Below are positions 1 to 7,988 of a DNA stretch of 64,000 bases, one piece after another. Made by a program: the position numbers and the translations under genes. The stretch is taken from the NCBI RefSeq assembly GCF_020215665.1, contig NZ_CP084061.1:5740501-5804500 (forward strand), given 5' to 3'. Position 1 is the stretch's first letter. Every line of letters begins with the position of its first letter. Below the pieces are notes generated by a model, which saw only the letters and a list, made by a program, of their open reading frames with translations, was not told where the DNA came from and searched no databases. The DNA comes from Blautia parvula. Lineage in GTDB: Bacteria > Bacillota > Clostridia > Lachnospirales > Lachnospiraceae.

Positions 1-462
1 CTGTACAGCACAGATGCTGCCATAGCCAATGCAGTGGCAAACGCGGATCTGGTCATCGGCTCAGTCTTGATTCCGGGTAAGGCAGCCCCCAAGATCATGA
101 AGAGAGAGTATCTGAAAAATATGAGACCCGGAAGTGTGATCGTGGATGTGGCAGTGGACCAGGGCGGATGCTGTGAGACAACAAAAGTGACCTATCACGA
201 TGACCCGACCTTCGTTGTAGATGGTGTTGTGCACTATTGTGTGGGAAATATGCCGGGTGCGGTACCCAGAACATCCACCATCGCCCTTACAAACGCTACC
301 CTGAAATATGGTCTTGAGATTGCCGGAAAAGGTCTTGAGACAGCATGCAAAGAAAATAATGTTGTGTATTCTGCTATTAATACGTATAATGGATTCAGTA
401 CATGTAAAAATGTATCGTTAAGTTTCAATATGGAAAATACAGATGTTACAACCTTGTTCTGA
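1..462 (+). CDS. ald: Alanine dehydrogenase, C-terminal part (5' end outside window)
   Basis: This is the C-terminal ~153 residues of alanine dehydrogenase, which interconverts L-alanine and pyruvate plus ammonia using NAD. The reading frame is open from base 1, so the gene starts before the window. Visible family signatures are the ADLVIGSVLIPG stretch closing the NAD-binding fold, MRPGSVIVDVAVDQGGC, and the HYCVGNMPGAVPRTST segment of the substrate-closing domain. The C-terminus runs about 35 residues past the ALTNATL motif and ends with no obvious defect. A sodium:alanine symporter follows on the same strand, which suggests an alanine use pair. The family assignment is firm; the start cannot be judged. 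Confidence 0.95.
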   Translation: MYSTDAAIANAVANADLVIGSVLIPGKAAPKIMKREYLKNMRPGSVIVDVAVDQGGCCETTKVTYHDDPTFVVDGVVHYCVGNMPGAVPRTSTIALTNATLKYGLEIAGKGLETACKENNVVYSAINTYNGFSTCKNVSLSFNMENTDVTTLF

Positions 463-476
463 TACTATCACTTATA

Positions 477-612
477 TGTAACTGTTCAGTACCTTCACAG
501 TTACGAGCAAAAATCCATGTAAAATCGCCTTTGGCGATGGGATTTTTGCCTGGCTGCTGAACTTTTTCTTACGGTCAGCGCAGTAAATGCGCAGACCTGC
601 TGAATAGTTACA
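477..612. repeat. 136-bp MITE-like element with terminal inverted repeats
   Basis: The ends are 13-bp imperfect inverted repeats, TGTAACTGTTCAG at 477-489 and CTGAATAGTTACA at 600-612 (12 of 13 match). Inside are nested dyads: GTAACTGT/ACAGTTAC (478-485/496-503), GCAAAAATCC against GGATTTTTGC (507-516/540-549) around an ATCGCC-TTT-GGCGAT hairpin, and GCGCA/TGCGC (about 577-591). It codes for nothing evident. The hairpin with its flanking A and T runs could end ald transcription. Whether it is a dispersed repeat cannot be told from this window. Confidence 0.55.
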
Positions 613-721
613 CTTATACTACATAAAGTATTTTACAGCGCGGCAATAGGTTAAAGACAGATGTCGGTTTCGTACCTTTGCCGCGCTCTTTTTCTCATTG
701 GATTCGATTGGAGGTAGATCT

Positions 722-2116
722 ATGGATAGTATTTTGCATTTGCTGGAAAAAGTACAGGCAGTCGTTTGGGGACCGCCTACTATGGTTTTATTGATCGGGA
801 CAGGTTTATATTTTACGCTGAGACTGAAATGTCTGCAGGTTGTACATCTTCCGAGAGCACTGCGGTATATTTTTGAAAAAGAGGAGGGCGAAGGAGATGT
901 CTCCGCGTTTGGATCCCTCTGCACGGCCCTGGCGGCCACCATTGGAACCGGCAGTATTGTGGGTGTTGCCACAGCACTGCGGGTGGGCGGCCCGGGCGCA
1001 CTTTTCTGGATGTGGGTTTCTGCCTTTGTGGGTATGGCTACAAAATACGCGGAAGGCCTTCTGGCAGTAAAATACCGCACGGTGGACGAGAACGGTCAGA
1101 TCGCCGGAGGTCCCATGTACTATATCCAGAACGGCATGGGAAAAAAGTGGATCTGGCTTGCAAAGCTCTTTGCCTTTTTCGGTATCATCACAGCACTGCT
1201 GGGCTGCGGGACTTTTCCGCAGGTAAACGCGATCACAGAGTCAGCAAGTGAGGCGTTCCATCTTCCTGTGGCCATCATTGGCATTGTGGTTACCATAGCG
1301 GTGGCAGCAGTTGTCCTGGGAGGACTGAAATCCATCTCCAAGGTGGCGGAACTGGTTGTCCCGGTCATGGCGGCAGCTTATGTGATCGGTTCCTTTGCAG
1401 TGCTTTTTGTCAATGCATCAGCCATTCCGAAAGCATTTGCCCTTATCTTTGAATCGGCATTTACGCCTCATGCCATGCTGGGCGGCGCCGGCGGAACCAT
1501 TATGATCTCTGTGATGACTGCCATGCGCACGGGATTTGCCAGGGGTATTTACACAAATGAAGCAGGCCTTGGAAGTTCACCCATCGTTGTGGCTGCAGCA
1601 AAGACAAAATCCTGTGTGCGCCAGGGGCTTATTTCCATGACAAGCGTATTTTTCACCACGATCATCATCTGTACCATGACAGGTATTGTGGTGATCACCT
1701 CAGGCCTTCTGGAAACCACAGAGCTGGACGGCGGTCTGCTTTCAAATGCGGCCTTCAATGCCAGCCTTCCCGGGGATATCGGCATGTACATGGTGACCAT
1801 CGGCCTTATTTTCTTCTCCTTTACCACCATTATCGGCTGGTGTTATTATGGGGAGCGCTGTCTGGTATATCTGTTCAACAGCGTAAAATACATACTGCCT
1901 TATAAGATGGTTTATATTGCCTGCATAGCAGTGGCTCCGTTTTTATCCCTGAAACCTATCTGGCTTCTGGCGGATATTACCAATGCCTGCATGGCATTTC
2001 CGAATCTCATCGGACTTCTGGGACTGAGTTCTGTGGTGATCGCGGAGACGAAAGCTTTTTTCCAGAAAGAAAAAGAGAAAGATAAAGAGAAGGAACGTGG
2101 GATTGCCCCCACATAA
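722..2116 (+). CDS. Sodium:alanine symporter family protein (AGCS)
   Basis: A 464-residue polytopic membrane protein of the alanine/glycine:cation symporter family, which imports alanine or glycine with sodium. The sequence shows the family signatures GGPMYYIQNGMGKK and FARGIYTNEAGLGSSPI, and a run of about ten hydrophobic helices. The open frame begins at 698, but the ATG at 722 has a GGAGG site at the right distance and begins the typical MDSILHLLEKVQAVVWGPP amino end, so 722 is chosen. The C-terminus is a charged KEKEKDKEKE tail. It lies downstream of ald, 260 bp away across a repeat, so it may have its own promoter. Substrate within the family is inferred from the ald neighbour. Confidence 0.93.
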   Translation: MDSILHLLEKVQAVVWGPPTMVLLIGTGLYFTLRLKCLQVVHLPRALRYIFEKEEGEGDVSAFGSLCTALAATIGTGSIVGVATALRVGGPGALFWMWVSAFVGMATKYAEGLLAVKYRTVDENGQIAGGPMYYIQNGMGKKWIWLAKLFAFFGIITALLGCGTFPQVNAITESASEAFHLPVAIIGIVVTIAVAAVVLGGLKSISKVAELVVPVMAAAYVIGSFAVLFVNASAIPKAFALIFESAFTPHAMLGGAGGTIMISVMTAMRTGFARGIYTNEAGLGSSPIVVAAAKTKSCVRQGLISMTSVFFTTIIICTMTGIVVITSGLLETTELDGGLLSNAAFNASLPGDIGMYMVTIGLIFFSFTTIIGWCYYGERCLVYLFNSVKYILPYKMVYIACIAVAPFLSLKPIWLLADITNACMAFPNLIGLLGLSSVVIAETKAFFQKEKEKDKEKERGIAPT

Positions 2117-2120
2117 TCGG

Positions 2121-2160
2121 ATTATACCGCACCTGCGTATTTGGGTGCGGTATAATTTTG
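2121..2160. terminator. Bidirectional intrinsic terminator
   Basis: A perfect 13-bp stem, ATTATACCGCACC at 2121-2133 pairing with 2144-2156, with a 10-base loop followed by TTTT. It lies between the convergent symporter gene and the NeuD-like gene and can serve both. Confidence 0.8.
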
Positions 2161-2180
2161 CCGTTAAGCCGGCGGAGCGG

Positions 2181-2834
2181 TTAATGTTTTCTTTTGGCAG
2201 GAACCCCTACAACGGTGGTTCCGTCCGGCACGTCGCGGATCACCACAGCACCGGCCCCCACAATGGATTCCCTGCCAACGGTTATGTGATCCAGAATGGT
2301 GCTTCCGATACCGATGAAGGAACGTCTGCCTATTTTCGCGTGGCCTCCCATGGAGACCTGAGGGCAGATATTGACATAGTCTTCAGCCAGACAGTCGTGT
2401 TCGATCACTGCGTGGGTGTTTACAATGCAGCCGATTCCCACATAGGCATTGATATTGACGACGGCACCTGCCAGTATGGTGCAGCCATTGGCCACATGGG
2501 CAAGGGGGCTGATGACAGCCGTGGGGTGTATCAGGGTTGCCAGGGGAACCCCTGCAGCCAGCACCTGTGCAATTTTCTTTTCCCGCAGGTAATTGCTGCC
2601 GCTTGCCACAATGACCTCGTCATAACCATGTATCAGTTCGCTGACCTTTTCCTTTGCCTCCTCATAAATTGTGTGACCGGGAATCTGGCGGTGTCCTTTC
2701 TCTTTGATATCGAGAAAGTCAATCCTGCTGTATCTCTTCATTGCCAGAGCACAGTCCAGGGCTACCGTCCCCTGATCTCCGGCTCCCCATATTAAAAGGC
2801 GCTTCGTATTTTTTGTAAATCCAGATGTTTCCAT
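2181..2834 (-). CDS. NeuD/PglD-like sugar O-acyltransferase
   Basis: A 217-residue protein with the two-part layout of the sialic-acid O-acetyltransferase NeuD and bacillosamine acetyltransferase PglD family. An N-terminal Rossmann-like piece (KRLLIWGAGDQGTVALDCA, residues ~11-29) is followed by a left-handed beta-helix of hexapeptide repeats (IHPTAVISPLAHVANGCTIL onward). The HDCLAEDYVNICPQVSMGGH segment carries the catalytic-type histidine found in the family. The start has a strong AGGAGGTAGGGAG ribosome site. It stands alone, with no capsule or glycan genes beside it, so the acceptor sugar is unknown. Family sure, substrate not. Confidence 0.88.
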   Translation of the reverse strand: METSGFTKNTKRLLIWGAGDQGTVALDCALAMKRYSRIDFLDIKEKGHRQIPGHTIYEEAKEKVSELIHGYDEVIVASGSNYLREKKIAQVLAAGVPLATLIHPTAVISPLAHVANGCTILAGAVVNINAYVGIGCIVNTHAVIEHDCLAEDYVNICPQVSMGGHAKIGRRSFIGIGSTILDHITVGRESIVGAGAVVIRDVPDGTTVVGVPAKRKH

Positions 2835-3082
2835 CTCCCTACCTCCTCATTCCCTCATTTCTATCTTATGCCTGTACCAGAAAACGTTTACAGTCTGTCT
2901 GCGGATGACTCGCGGGCAGTACGGTAAGCAGCCTGTTCTGTTCAAGAATAATTCTTATTTATATGATACACTTAAAACAACAGGGAAGCAAGTGGAAGAA
3001 TAGTCAGACAATCATATGGAATTGTGATAAAAATATAACAAAGGGAGGCATCAGAAGCGCGGAAGAAAAGCAGAGTATGCCG

Positions 3083-3895
3083 CTACTTATGGCTGGCTGA
3101 GGTATTTGCTTTTTTCTTTATGACGCCGGCGGAGAAGGATGCAGACATTTTATAGAATGCTTTCCGCGGCATGAATCTTCCCATAAACCTTATAAGCTTT
3201 GCCCCGGCATCCGGAATGGATACCACCTTTCCCTTTCTGAAATCCTTCATGGCATCCGCCACAATATCATCCGGCTGGCGGAAACCAAACAATCCCTTTT
3301 TGTTCTTATCCATATGCATCCCCGCGTTCTCGTGAAAATGAGAGTCAATAAAACCGGGGCAGACAGCCTGCACATGAACCCCTGTTCCAACCAGCTCTGT
3401 GTGCAGCCCCTCTGTGAAATTCAAAATGTACAGCTTTGTGGAGGAGTAGAGGACATTGTGAGGCATCACGGCAAAAGCGCCGTCGGAGGAAATATTGATG
3501 ATAATACCGTCATGGCGCTGCAGCATACCTTTCAGGACGCAGTGTGTCAGTTGTGTGACACACAAAATCTGCAGGTACAGCATTTTTTCGATATCCTCTT
3601 GGGGTGTATCGGCAAAGAACGGTTTTAAACCGAAACCGGCATTGTTTACAAGAACATGGATGTCCCTGTCTCTGATAAAGGAGAGCAGTTGGCTGATGCC
3701 GTTTGGGTCTGACAATTCCACGATCAGCACCTCAGCTTTTATGTGGTACCGCTTTTGCAGTGTTTCCGCGTTTTTTTGTATGATTTCCCTGCGGCGGCCG
3801 GTGAGGATCAGATCATATCCGGCGGAGGCAAAGTATTTTGCATAGCTGAGTCCCAGTCCGCTTGTGGCACCTGTGATAAGCGCTGTATTTTTCAT
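3083..3895 (-). CDS. Short-chain dehydrogenase/reductase (SDR)
   Basis: A classical SDR of 270 residues, predicted to be an NAD(P)-dependent oxidoreductase. The cofactor motif TGATSGLG is at residues 8-15, the structural NNAGFG near 88, and the catalytic YSSTK (YxxxK) near 156, preceded by an ISSDGAF serine. The open frame extends upstream to 3919, but the ATG at 3895 has AAAGGA 8 bases before it and begins directly with the first beta strand, so it is preferred. It is tail-to-head with the tetR-type gene just upstream, and a perfect operator-like dyad sits in the 69-bp gap, so it is likely repressed by that regulator. Substrate unknown; similar proteins are often annotated as acyl or steroid reductases. 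Confidence 0.9.
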   Translation of the reverse strand: MKNTALITGATSGLGLSYAKYFASAGYDLILTGRRREIIQKNAETLQKRYHIKAEVLIVELSDPNGISQLLSFIRDRDIHVLVNNAGFGLKPFFADTPQEDIEKMLYLQILCVTQLTHCVLKGMLQRHDGIIINISSDGAFAVMPHNVLYSSTKLYILNFTEGLHTELVGTGVHVQAVCPGFIDSHFHENAGMHMDKNKKGLFGFRQPDDIVADAMKDFRKGKVVSIPDAGAKLIRFMGRFMPRKAFYKMSASFSAGVIKKKANTSASHK

Positions 3896-3910
3896 ATTAA
3901 CCATCCTTTC

Positions 3911-3927
3911 AGTGAACAAAGTTCACT
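3911..3927. promoter_or_regulatory. Probable TetR-family operator upstream of the SDR gene
   Basis: A perfect inverted repeat AGTGAAC-AAA-GTTCACT lies 15 bp upstream of the SDR start, inside the gap after the TetR-family gene. Related 17-mers occur upstream of the regulator itself (4582-4612), which supports one regulator controlling both genes. Binding is inferred. Confidence 0.6.
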
Positions 3928-3945
3928 CAAATCCTGTAATAAAAT

Positions 3946-3961
3946 CCCTCTTAAGAGGGAC
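3946..3961. other. 16-bp perfect palindrome just after tetR-type gene
   Basis: TCCCTCTTAAGAGGGA is a perfect palindrome starting 4 bases beyond the stop of the regulator gene on the minus strand. It may be a short terminator stem or a further protein site; there is little U-tract, so a terminator role is uncertain. Confidence 0.4.
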
Positions 3962-3964
3962 TTA

Positions 3965-4543
3965 TCACTTTGTCAGTTTGCTCATGTATTCTTTGATTCT
4001 TGCCGCTTTTTCTTCCGGGGTAAGGCTTTCGTCGTTTATGATCGGAATCTGTCCGTATAGGATAAACTGGGAGAAAGATTTTGTGTCGGAGACGGAGATT
4101 GTTCCGTTTGCGTTCAGGCTGTCAAAAAACTCTGCGGCAAAGGGCAGCATATAGTCACAGATAGAGTAACTGAGCAGTGTGTGGAAGGTCCGGTTCTCCT
4201 CCTTGTGGAAAAAGGCATCGTATTTTTCTCTGCTGCCGGAAGTCAAAAAAAGAGCGGCGGCCCGGTCAAAAGCGGAGGACATATCCCCGCTGTGTTCTTT
4301 CAGGGCACGTACAATGGGAGCGCAGTAATCAGAGACGTACTGTCTGACTGCCTGTTCAAATAATACCTGTTTGGATTCAAAATAGCGGTAGCAGAGACCG
4401 GGAACAACACCCACCGCTGATGCGATATCCCGCATGGTGGTCTGCTCATATCCCTTTTCCGCAAATACACGCATGGCAGTGTCCATGATTTCCTGCCTGC
4501 GCTCCTCCGGGGGTTTGGAAACCCTGATCTTATCTTTTGCCAT
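3965..4543 (-). CDS. TetR/AcrR-family transcriptional regulator
   Basis: A 192-residue one-component regulator. The N-terminal helix-turn-helix is clear: RRQEIMDTAMRVFAEKGYEQTTMRDIASAVGVV followed by LCYRYFESKQVLFEQAV (residues ~16-68). The rest is an all-helical ligand domain of no recognised subclass. It precedes the SDR gene on the same strand with a dyad between them and similar half-sites upstream of its own start, so autoregulation plus control of the SDR gene is the natural reading. The ligand is unknown. The ribosome site is weak (GTGAGATGATC). Confidence 0.9.
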   Translation of the reverse strand: MAKDKIRVSKPPEERRQEIMDTAMRVFAEKGYEQTTMRDIASAVGVVPGLCYRYFESKQVLFEQAVRQYVSDYCAPIVRALKEHSGDMSSAFDRAAALFLTSGSREKYDAFFHKEENRTFHTLLSYSICDYMLPFAAEFFDSLNANGTISVSDTKSFSQFILYGQIPIINDESLTPEEKAARIKEYMSKLTK

Positions 4544-4581
4544 ATGATCATCTCACTTTCTGAAAACAGTATAGCACGATG

Positions 4582-4612
4582 AGTGAATAAATGTCAATGA
4601 ACAATAGTCAAT
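4582..4612. promoter_or_regulatory. Two overlapping operator-like sites upstream of tetR-type gene
   Basis: AGTGAATAAATGTCAAT (4582-4598) matches the perfect dyad at 3911-3927 in 13 of 17 positions, and AATGAACAATAGTCAAT (4596-4612) matches in 12 of 17. They lie 39-69 bp upstream of the regulator start, where its promoter must be, consistent with autoregulation. Confidence 0.45.
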
Positions 4613-4621
4613 AATACCGGA

Positions 4622-5509
4622 TTAAAGGGATTCCGCCGGAATTTCTGCATTAACCGTTTCGGCAGCAGGCATAAATTTTGACAGGATCACACCGGAAAGT
4701 ATCAGACCTGCGCCCAGATAATCTGTCCAGTCCAATATCTCATGTAGAATAAGAAAGGAAAGAACCGCGGAAAATACTGGCTCCAGGGAAAAAATCAGTC
4801 CGATTCTCTCAGCCGTGGTATATTTCTGGGCCACAGACTGCGCGAGAAAACCATAAGCACTGCACATCAGTCCAAGACAGAGTATGGCTGCCCACTGTGC
4901 GGGGGAAGCCGGGAGGGACGGCGTTTCAAACAACATCATACAGACGGAGGCACACGCGGCAATAACACCAAACTGGATGGTGCTGAGAAGGAAGGTGTCT
5001 GCAGTTTTAGAGGTTTTTTCAAGCAGAAGGATATAAACAGCATAAAAAAACGCACCTGCCAGGCTGTAGATGGCCCCGCCATTCAGGGAAAGCCCATTTT
5101 TGGCGGTCAGAAGATACAGGCCGGCTCCGGCAAGAAGAATACTGGACAGTACCAGCCTGCGGGGGAGTTTTCTCCATATGATACTCTCCAGAATGGGAAT
5201 AAAAATAACGGTAGTGCTGGCTAAAAACCCTGCGGTGGATGCAGTGGTACGGCTGACACCATAAACCATCCCGGAAAATGTGAGAAACAAAAGAATTCCC
5301 ATCAGAATCCCTTTTCCTATATCGGAAGGCTTGGCTGAGCGGTACTTTTTGGAAAAAACCAGTGTCATAAAAAGAAACGCGATTCCGAAACGCAGTGCGA
5401 TCAGGTTAAAAGGGGCAATGCTTCCAAGCCCTATTTTCATCAGCAGATAAGAGGACCCCCAGACGAAAGAGACGCTGACCATCAGCATTTCAGCCTTTTT
5501 GCTGTTCAT
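4622..5509 (-). CDS. EamA-family drug/metabolite transporter
   Basis: A 295-residue membrane protein with ten predicted helices arranged as two EamA repeats (KAEMLMVSVSFVWGSSYLLMKIG and ALRFGIAFLFMTLVF at the start of the first; GAIYSLAGAFFYAVYILLLEK at the start of the second). Members export or take up small metabolites; the substrate is not evident. Its start overlaps the stop of the PhzF-like gene by four bases (ATGA), so the two are translationally coupled and transcribed together, divergent from the LysR regulator. The C-terminus is a short hydrophilic tail. Confidence 0.9.
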   Translation of the reverse strand: MNSKKAEMLMVSVSFVWGSSYLLMKIGLGSIAPFNLIALRFGIAFLFMTLVFSKKYRSAKPSDIGKGILMGILLFLTFSGMVYGVSRTTASTAGFLASTTVIFIPILESIIWRKLPRRLVLSSILLAGAGLYLLTAKNGLSLNGGAIYSLAGAFFYAVYILLLEKTSKTADTFLLSTIQFGVIAACASVCMMLFETPSLPASPAQWAAILCLGLMCSAYGFLAQSVAQKYTTAERIGLIFSLEPVFSAVLSFLILHEILDWTDYLGAGLILSGVILSKFMPAAETVNAEIPAESL

Positions 5510-6045
5510 AAGTCATCCCGCCTTTCCTGCACATACAATTCAGCGACGGAGTATAGGGCGGCTTCTCCAGCAATGAAAACCCTGTCCCCGGAAAAACGGC
5601 AGTATAAAATACCGCTTCTTTCAGAAGCCTGCAGGGCGCGGAAATCCTGCCTTTTCAGCTTTTCTGTCCACATAGGGATGACATGGCAGTGACCGGAGCC
5701 GCAGACCAGATCACGTACGAGCCATGCTTCGGCCGGCATAAATCCCACGGCCGCTGCCATCTCCTCTGTGACCGGTATTCGGTGCAGGGGATAGGAGGGC
5801 ATGTCCAGTTCATATCGTCCGTCCTTTTTTCTGACGGTAAGTTCTCCGCTTTTGGTCAGAAAGGATATCCAGCGCAGTTCATACGCATCCCCTTTTGTGA
5901 CCGTAAATGCCGTTTCAGACAGATTGTTTTCCCTGGCAATATTCTGCATCAGCTCATCCGGTATCCACTGTTCCGGAAGACAGACAGCGGCAGGGTTTCC
6001 TTTGAATACAGTATCAGTAAAAGCGTCTGCAATGTAACATTTCAT
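5506..6045 (-). pseudogene. PhzF-family isomerase-like gene with two internal in-frame deletions
   Basis: The frame encodes 179 residues, against roughly 260-300 for PhzF-family epimerase/isomerase proteins. It begins normally (YIADAFTDTVFKGNPAAVCL, then NNLSETAF with the catalytic glutamate). It then jumps from LRWI straight to SFLTKSGELTV, skipping the DLCGHAT segment. A second jump runs from AEAWLVRDLV to CGSGHCHVIPMW, losing most of the second domain. The usual C-terminal GDRVFIAGEAALYSVAEL follows. No frameshift or stop is seen and the ribosome site (AAGGAG) is good, so a shortened protein may still be made. Loss of the core catalytic and fold elements suggests a decayed gene. Coupled to the downstream EamA transporter. 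Confidence 0.75.
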
Positions 6046-6149
6046 TTTCTTCCATCTCCTTGTCTTTGGTTTTATATTAGTATATACTGGTTTTTAAAAT
6101 AAGGAAAATAAATAGATATTATATAAATATGCAGAAAGGTTATTTGAAA

Positions 6150-7019
6150 ATGCAGCGTTATATTGCACTACAAAAAATAGTTGAACTTGGAAGTTTTACA
6201 AAGGCGGCCAACCTGCTGGGATACACACAGCCTGCCATGAGCCAGATGATCTCATCCCTGGAAAAGGAGCTGTCCATTAAACTTCTGTATCGCTCCCGCT
6301 ATGGCGTCCATCTGACGCTGGAGGGGGAGAAGCTGTATCCGTTCATCCAGAGAACCGTGGCTCAGTATCAGTCCATGCTGGAGATGGTAAAGGAAATAAG
6401 GGGGCTGGAATCCGGGGTGATCAAGATCGGTACTTTTTCCAGTGTATCAGCACACTGGCTGCCAAAGCTGATCAAAAAGTTTCAGATACAGTACCCCAAT
6501 GTACAATTCGTACTTCATCAGGGGGACTATACTACGATACCGGAGTGGGTGCGGATTGGGGAGGTGGATTTCGGATTTGTGAACCCGGACGCGGTCAAGG
6601 GGATCAGGACCAGGCTCATAAAGGAGGATAAACTGATGGCTGTGCTCCCCACCGGCCATCCCCTCTGTGAACAGGAGTATGTCACCATGCAGGATCTGGC
6701 AAAGGAACCGTTTCTTCTTCTGGAAGAAGGGGCTTTCAGCGAGACTCTGACTGCGTTTCATGCCGAACAGATAGAACCGGACATAAAACTCCGTGTCCAT
6801 GATGACTACTCCATTTTATCCATGATTGAGGAGGGCCTGGGGGTCAGCATCATACCGGAGCTGATCCTGTGCAAATCCAGCCACCAGGTGGCAGTGCGGC
6901 CCATACAGCCGGTTGTGAAGAGAAAAATCGGGATTATCACACAGGATAAAAACACGATTCCCATTGCAAGCAATGTGTTCATTAAGTTCTTACTGGAAAA
7001 TGTGGATATCCTGCCTTAG
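6150..7019 (+). CDS. LysR-family transcriptional regulator
   Basis: A 289-residue LysR-type regulator, divergent from the PhzF-EamA pair and so probably its regulator. The N-terminal winged helix is clear (YIALQKIVELGSFTKAANLLGYTQPAMSQMISSLEKEL), followed by a periplasmic-binding-protein-like effector domain starting at SGVIKIGTFSSVSAHWLPKLI. An in-frame ATG lies upstream at 6129, but it lacks a ribosome site. The ATG at 6150 has AAAGG about 11 bases before it and fits the family start, so 6150 is chosen. The 104-bp divergent gap should hold its binding site; I could not define a clear T-N11-A box. Confidence 0.92.
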   Translation: MQRYIALQKIVELGSFTKAANLLGYTQPAMSQMISSLEKELSIKLLYRSRYGVHLTLEGEKLYPFIQRTVAQYQSMLEMVKEIRGLESGVIKIGTFSSVSAHWLPKLIKKFQIQYPNVQFVLHQGDYTTIPEWVRIGEVDFGFVNPDAVKGIRTRLIKEDKLMAVLPTGHPLCEQEYVTMQDLAKEPFLLLEEGAFSETLTAFHAEQIEPDIKLRVHDDYSILSMIEEGLGVSIIPELILCKSSHQVAVRPIQPVVKRKIGIITQDKNTIPIASNVFIKFLLENVDILP

Positions 7020-7044
7020 AGCGTGTTCGTTTTGGCAGCGGGGA

Positions 7045-7066
7045 CGGCTGTTCATATGAACAGCCG
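7045..7066. other. 22-bp perfect palindrome between convergent genes
   Basis: Two 11-bp arms (CGGCTGTTCAT at 7045-7055 and its complement to 7066) meet without a loop. It overlaps the last codons of the feoB fragment and lies 26 bp after the LysR stop. It could be a rho-independent stem for either gene, but lacks a clear T run. Confidence 0.45.
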
Positions 7067-7897
7067 CACCATACAATTAAATAAAAAGCAAAAGACGAAG
7101 CCTAAAACCGTGGGAATGAGAAATGCCAAAAACGTCCATTTCAAACTGTGTGTTTCCTTTTTGATGGTGAGAAGTGTGGTGGCGCAGGGCCAGTGCATGA
7201 GTGTGAACAAAAGCATGGAAACAGCAGTAAAACAGGTCCAGCCGTTTTGTACAAGCAAAGTGTGCAGGGTTGCAAGACTGCCGGAATCGGTCAGTGTCCC
7301 CTGTGCCGTGTAAGCCATGATCATGATGGGTACCACGATCTCATTGGCCGGCAGTCCAAGGATGAAAGCCAGCAGAATGATACCGTCCAGTCCCATAAGC
7401 CGTCCCACAGGTTCCAGGAATCCGGCAAAATGCAGCAGCAGGGAAGTATCCCCCACAGTTACATTTGCCAGTATCCAGATAATGAGTCCTGCAGGGGCCG
7501 CCGCGATCAGTGCCCGCCAGAGTACGTGAAGGGTGCGGTCCATAACAGAGCGCACCAGCACACGGAAGAACTGGGGCCGCCGGTAAGGCGGAAGTTCCAG
7601 CGTAAAAGAGGAGGGAACCCCCTTTAGTACTGTCTTAGACAAAAGCCAGGATGAGAAAAACGTCATGAAAATACCCAGCAGTATGGTGGCCGCCAGTAAA
7701 AGCGCAAGGGACAGGGAAGTAAAAAGCCCGGTGCCGGCGGCAAAGAACATGGTGAGAACAGCTAAAATAGTGGGAAATCTTCCGTTGCAGGGAACCAGGC
7801 TGTTGGTCAGTATGGCGATCAGGCGCTCCCTGGGGGAGTCTATGATACGGCATCCGGTGACACCCGCTGCGTTGCATCCAAAGCCCATGCACATGGT
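7052..7897 (-). pseudogene. feoB: FeoB ferrous iron transporter, C-terminal fragment (gene interrupted)
   Basis: This is the C-terminal ~281 residues of the GTP-driven ferrous iron transporter FeoB. It opens with MCMGFGCNAAGVTGCRIIDSPRER and NSLVPCNGRFP, the conserved first gate region, and continues through the second gate (LILAFILGLPANEIVVPIMIMAY-like segment) and final helices. There is no G domain. The missing front half lies on the same strand at 24023-25074. The two join in frame at a shared 8-bp repeat to give CGKQALTM-CMGFGCN. As it stands this part has no promoter or ribosome site of its own, so the transporter is presumably off unless the 16-kb element is excised. Confidence 0.93.
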
Positions 7898-7913
7898 TGG
7901 TCAAGATCAGGAT
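7890..7913. other. attL: left attachment junction
   Basis: The 8-bp core CACATGGT (7890-7897) is followed inside the element by an arm TGGTCAAGATCAGGAT (7898-7913). That arm is the imperfect inverse of the arm at the other end (24005-24020; 13 of 16 match), as expected for the two sides of an excised attP site. Confidence 0.75.
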
Positions 7914-7988
7914 TTTTTGATATCTGCGGAGCATAACTTTTTTCTGTATGCGGTAGAATAAGTAAAAACAGAGAAAGGAAGCAGGAAA

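Noticed and set aside
2097-2795. Long open frame opposite the NeuD-like gene
   Set aside because: It is an antisense shadow with an unlikely composition; the minus-strand frame has clear family motifs and a strong ribosome site.
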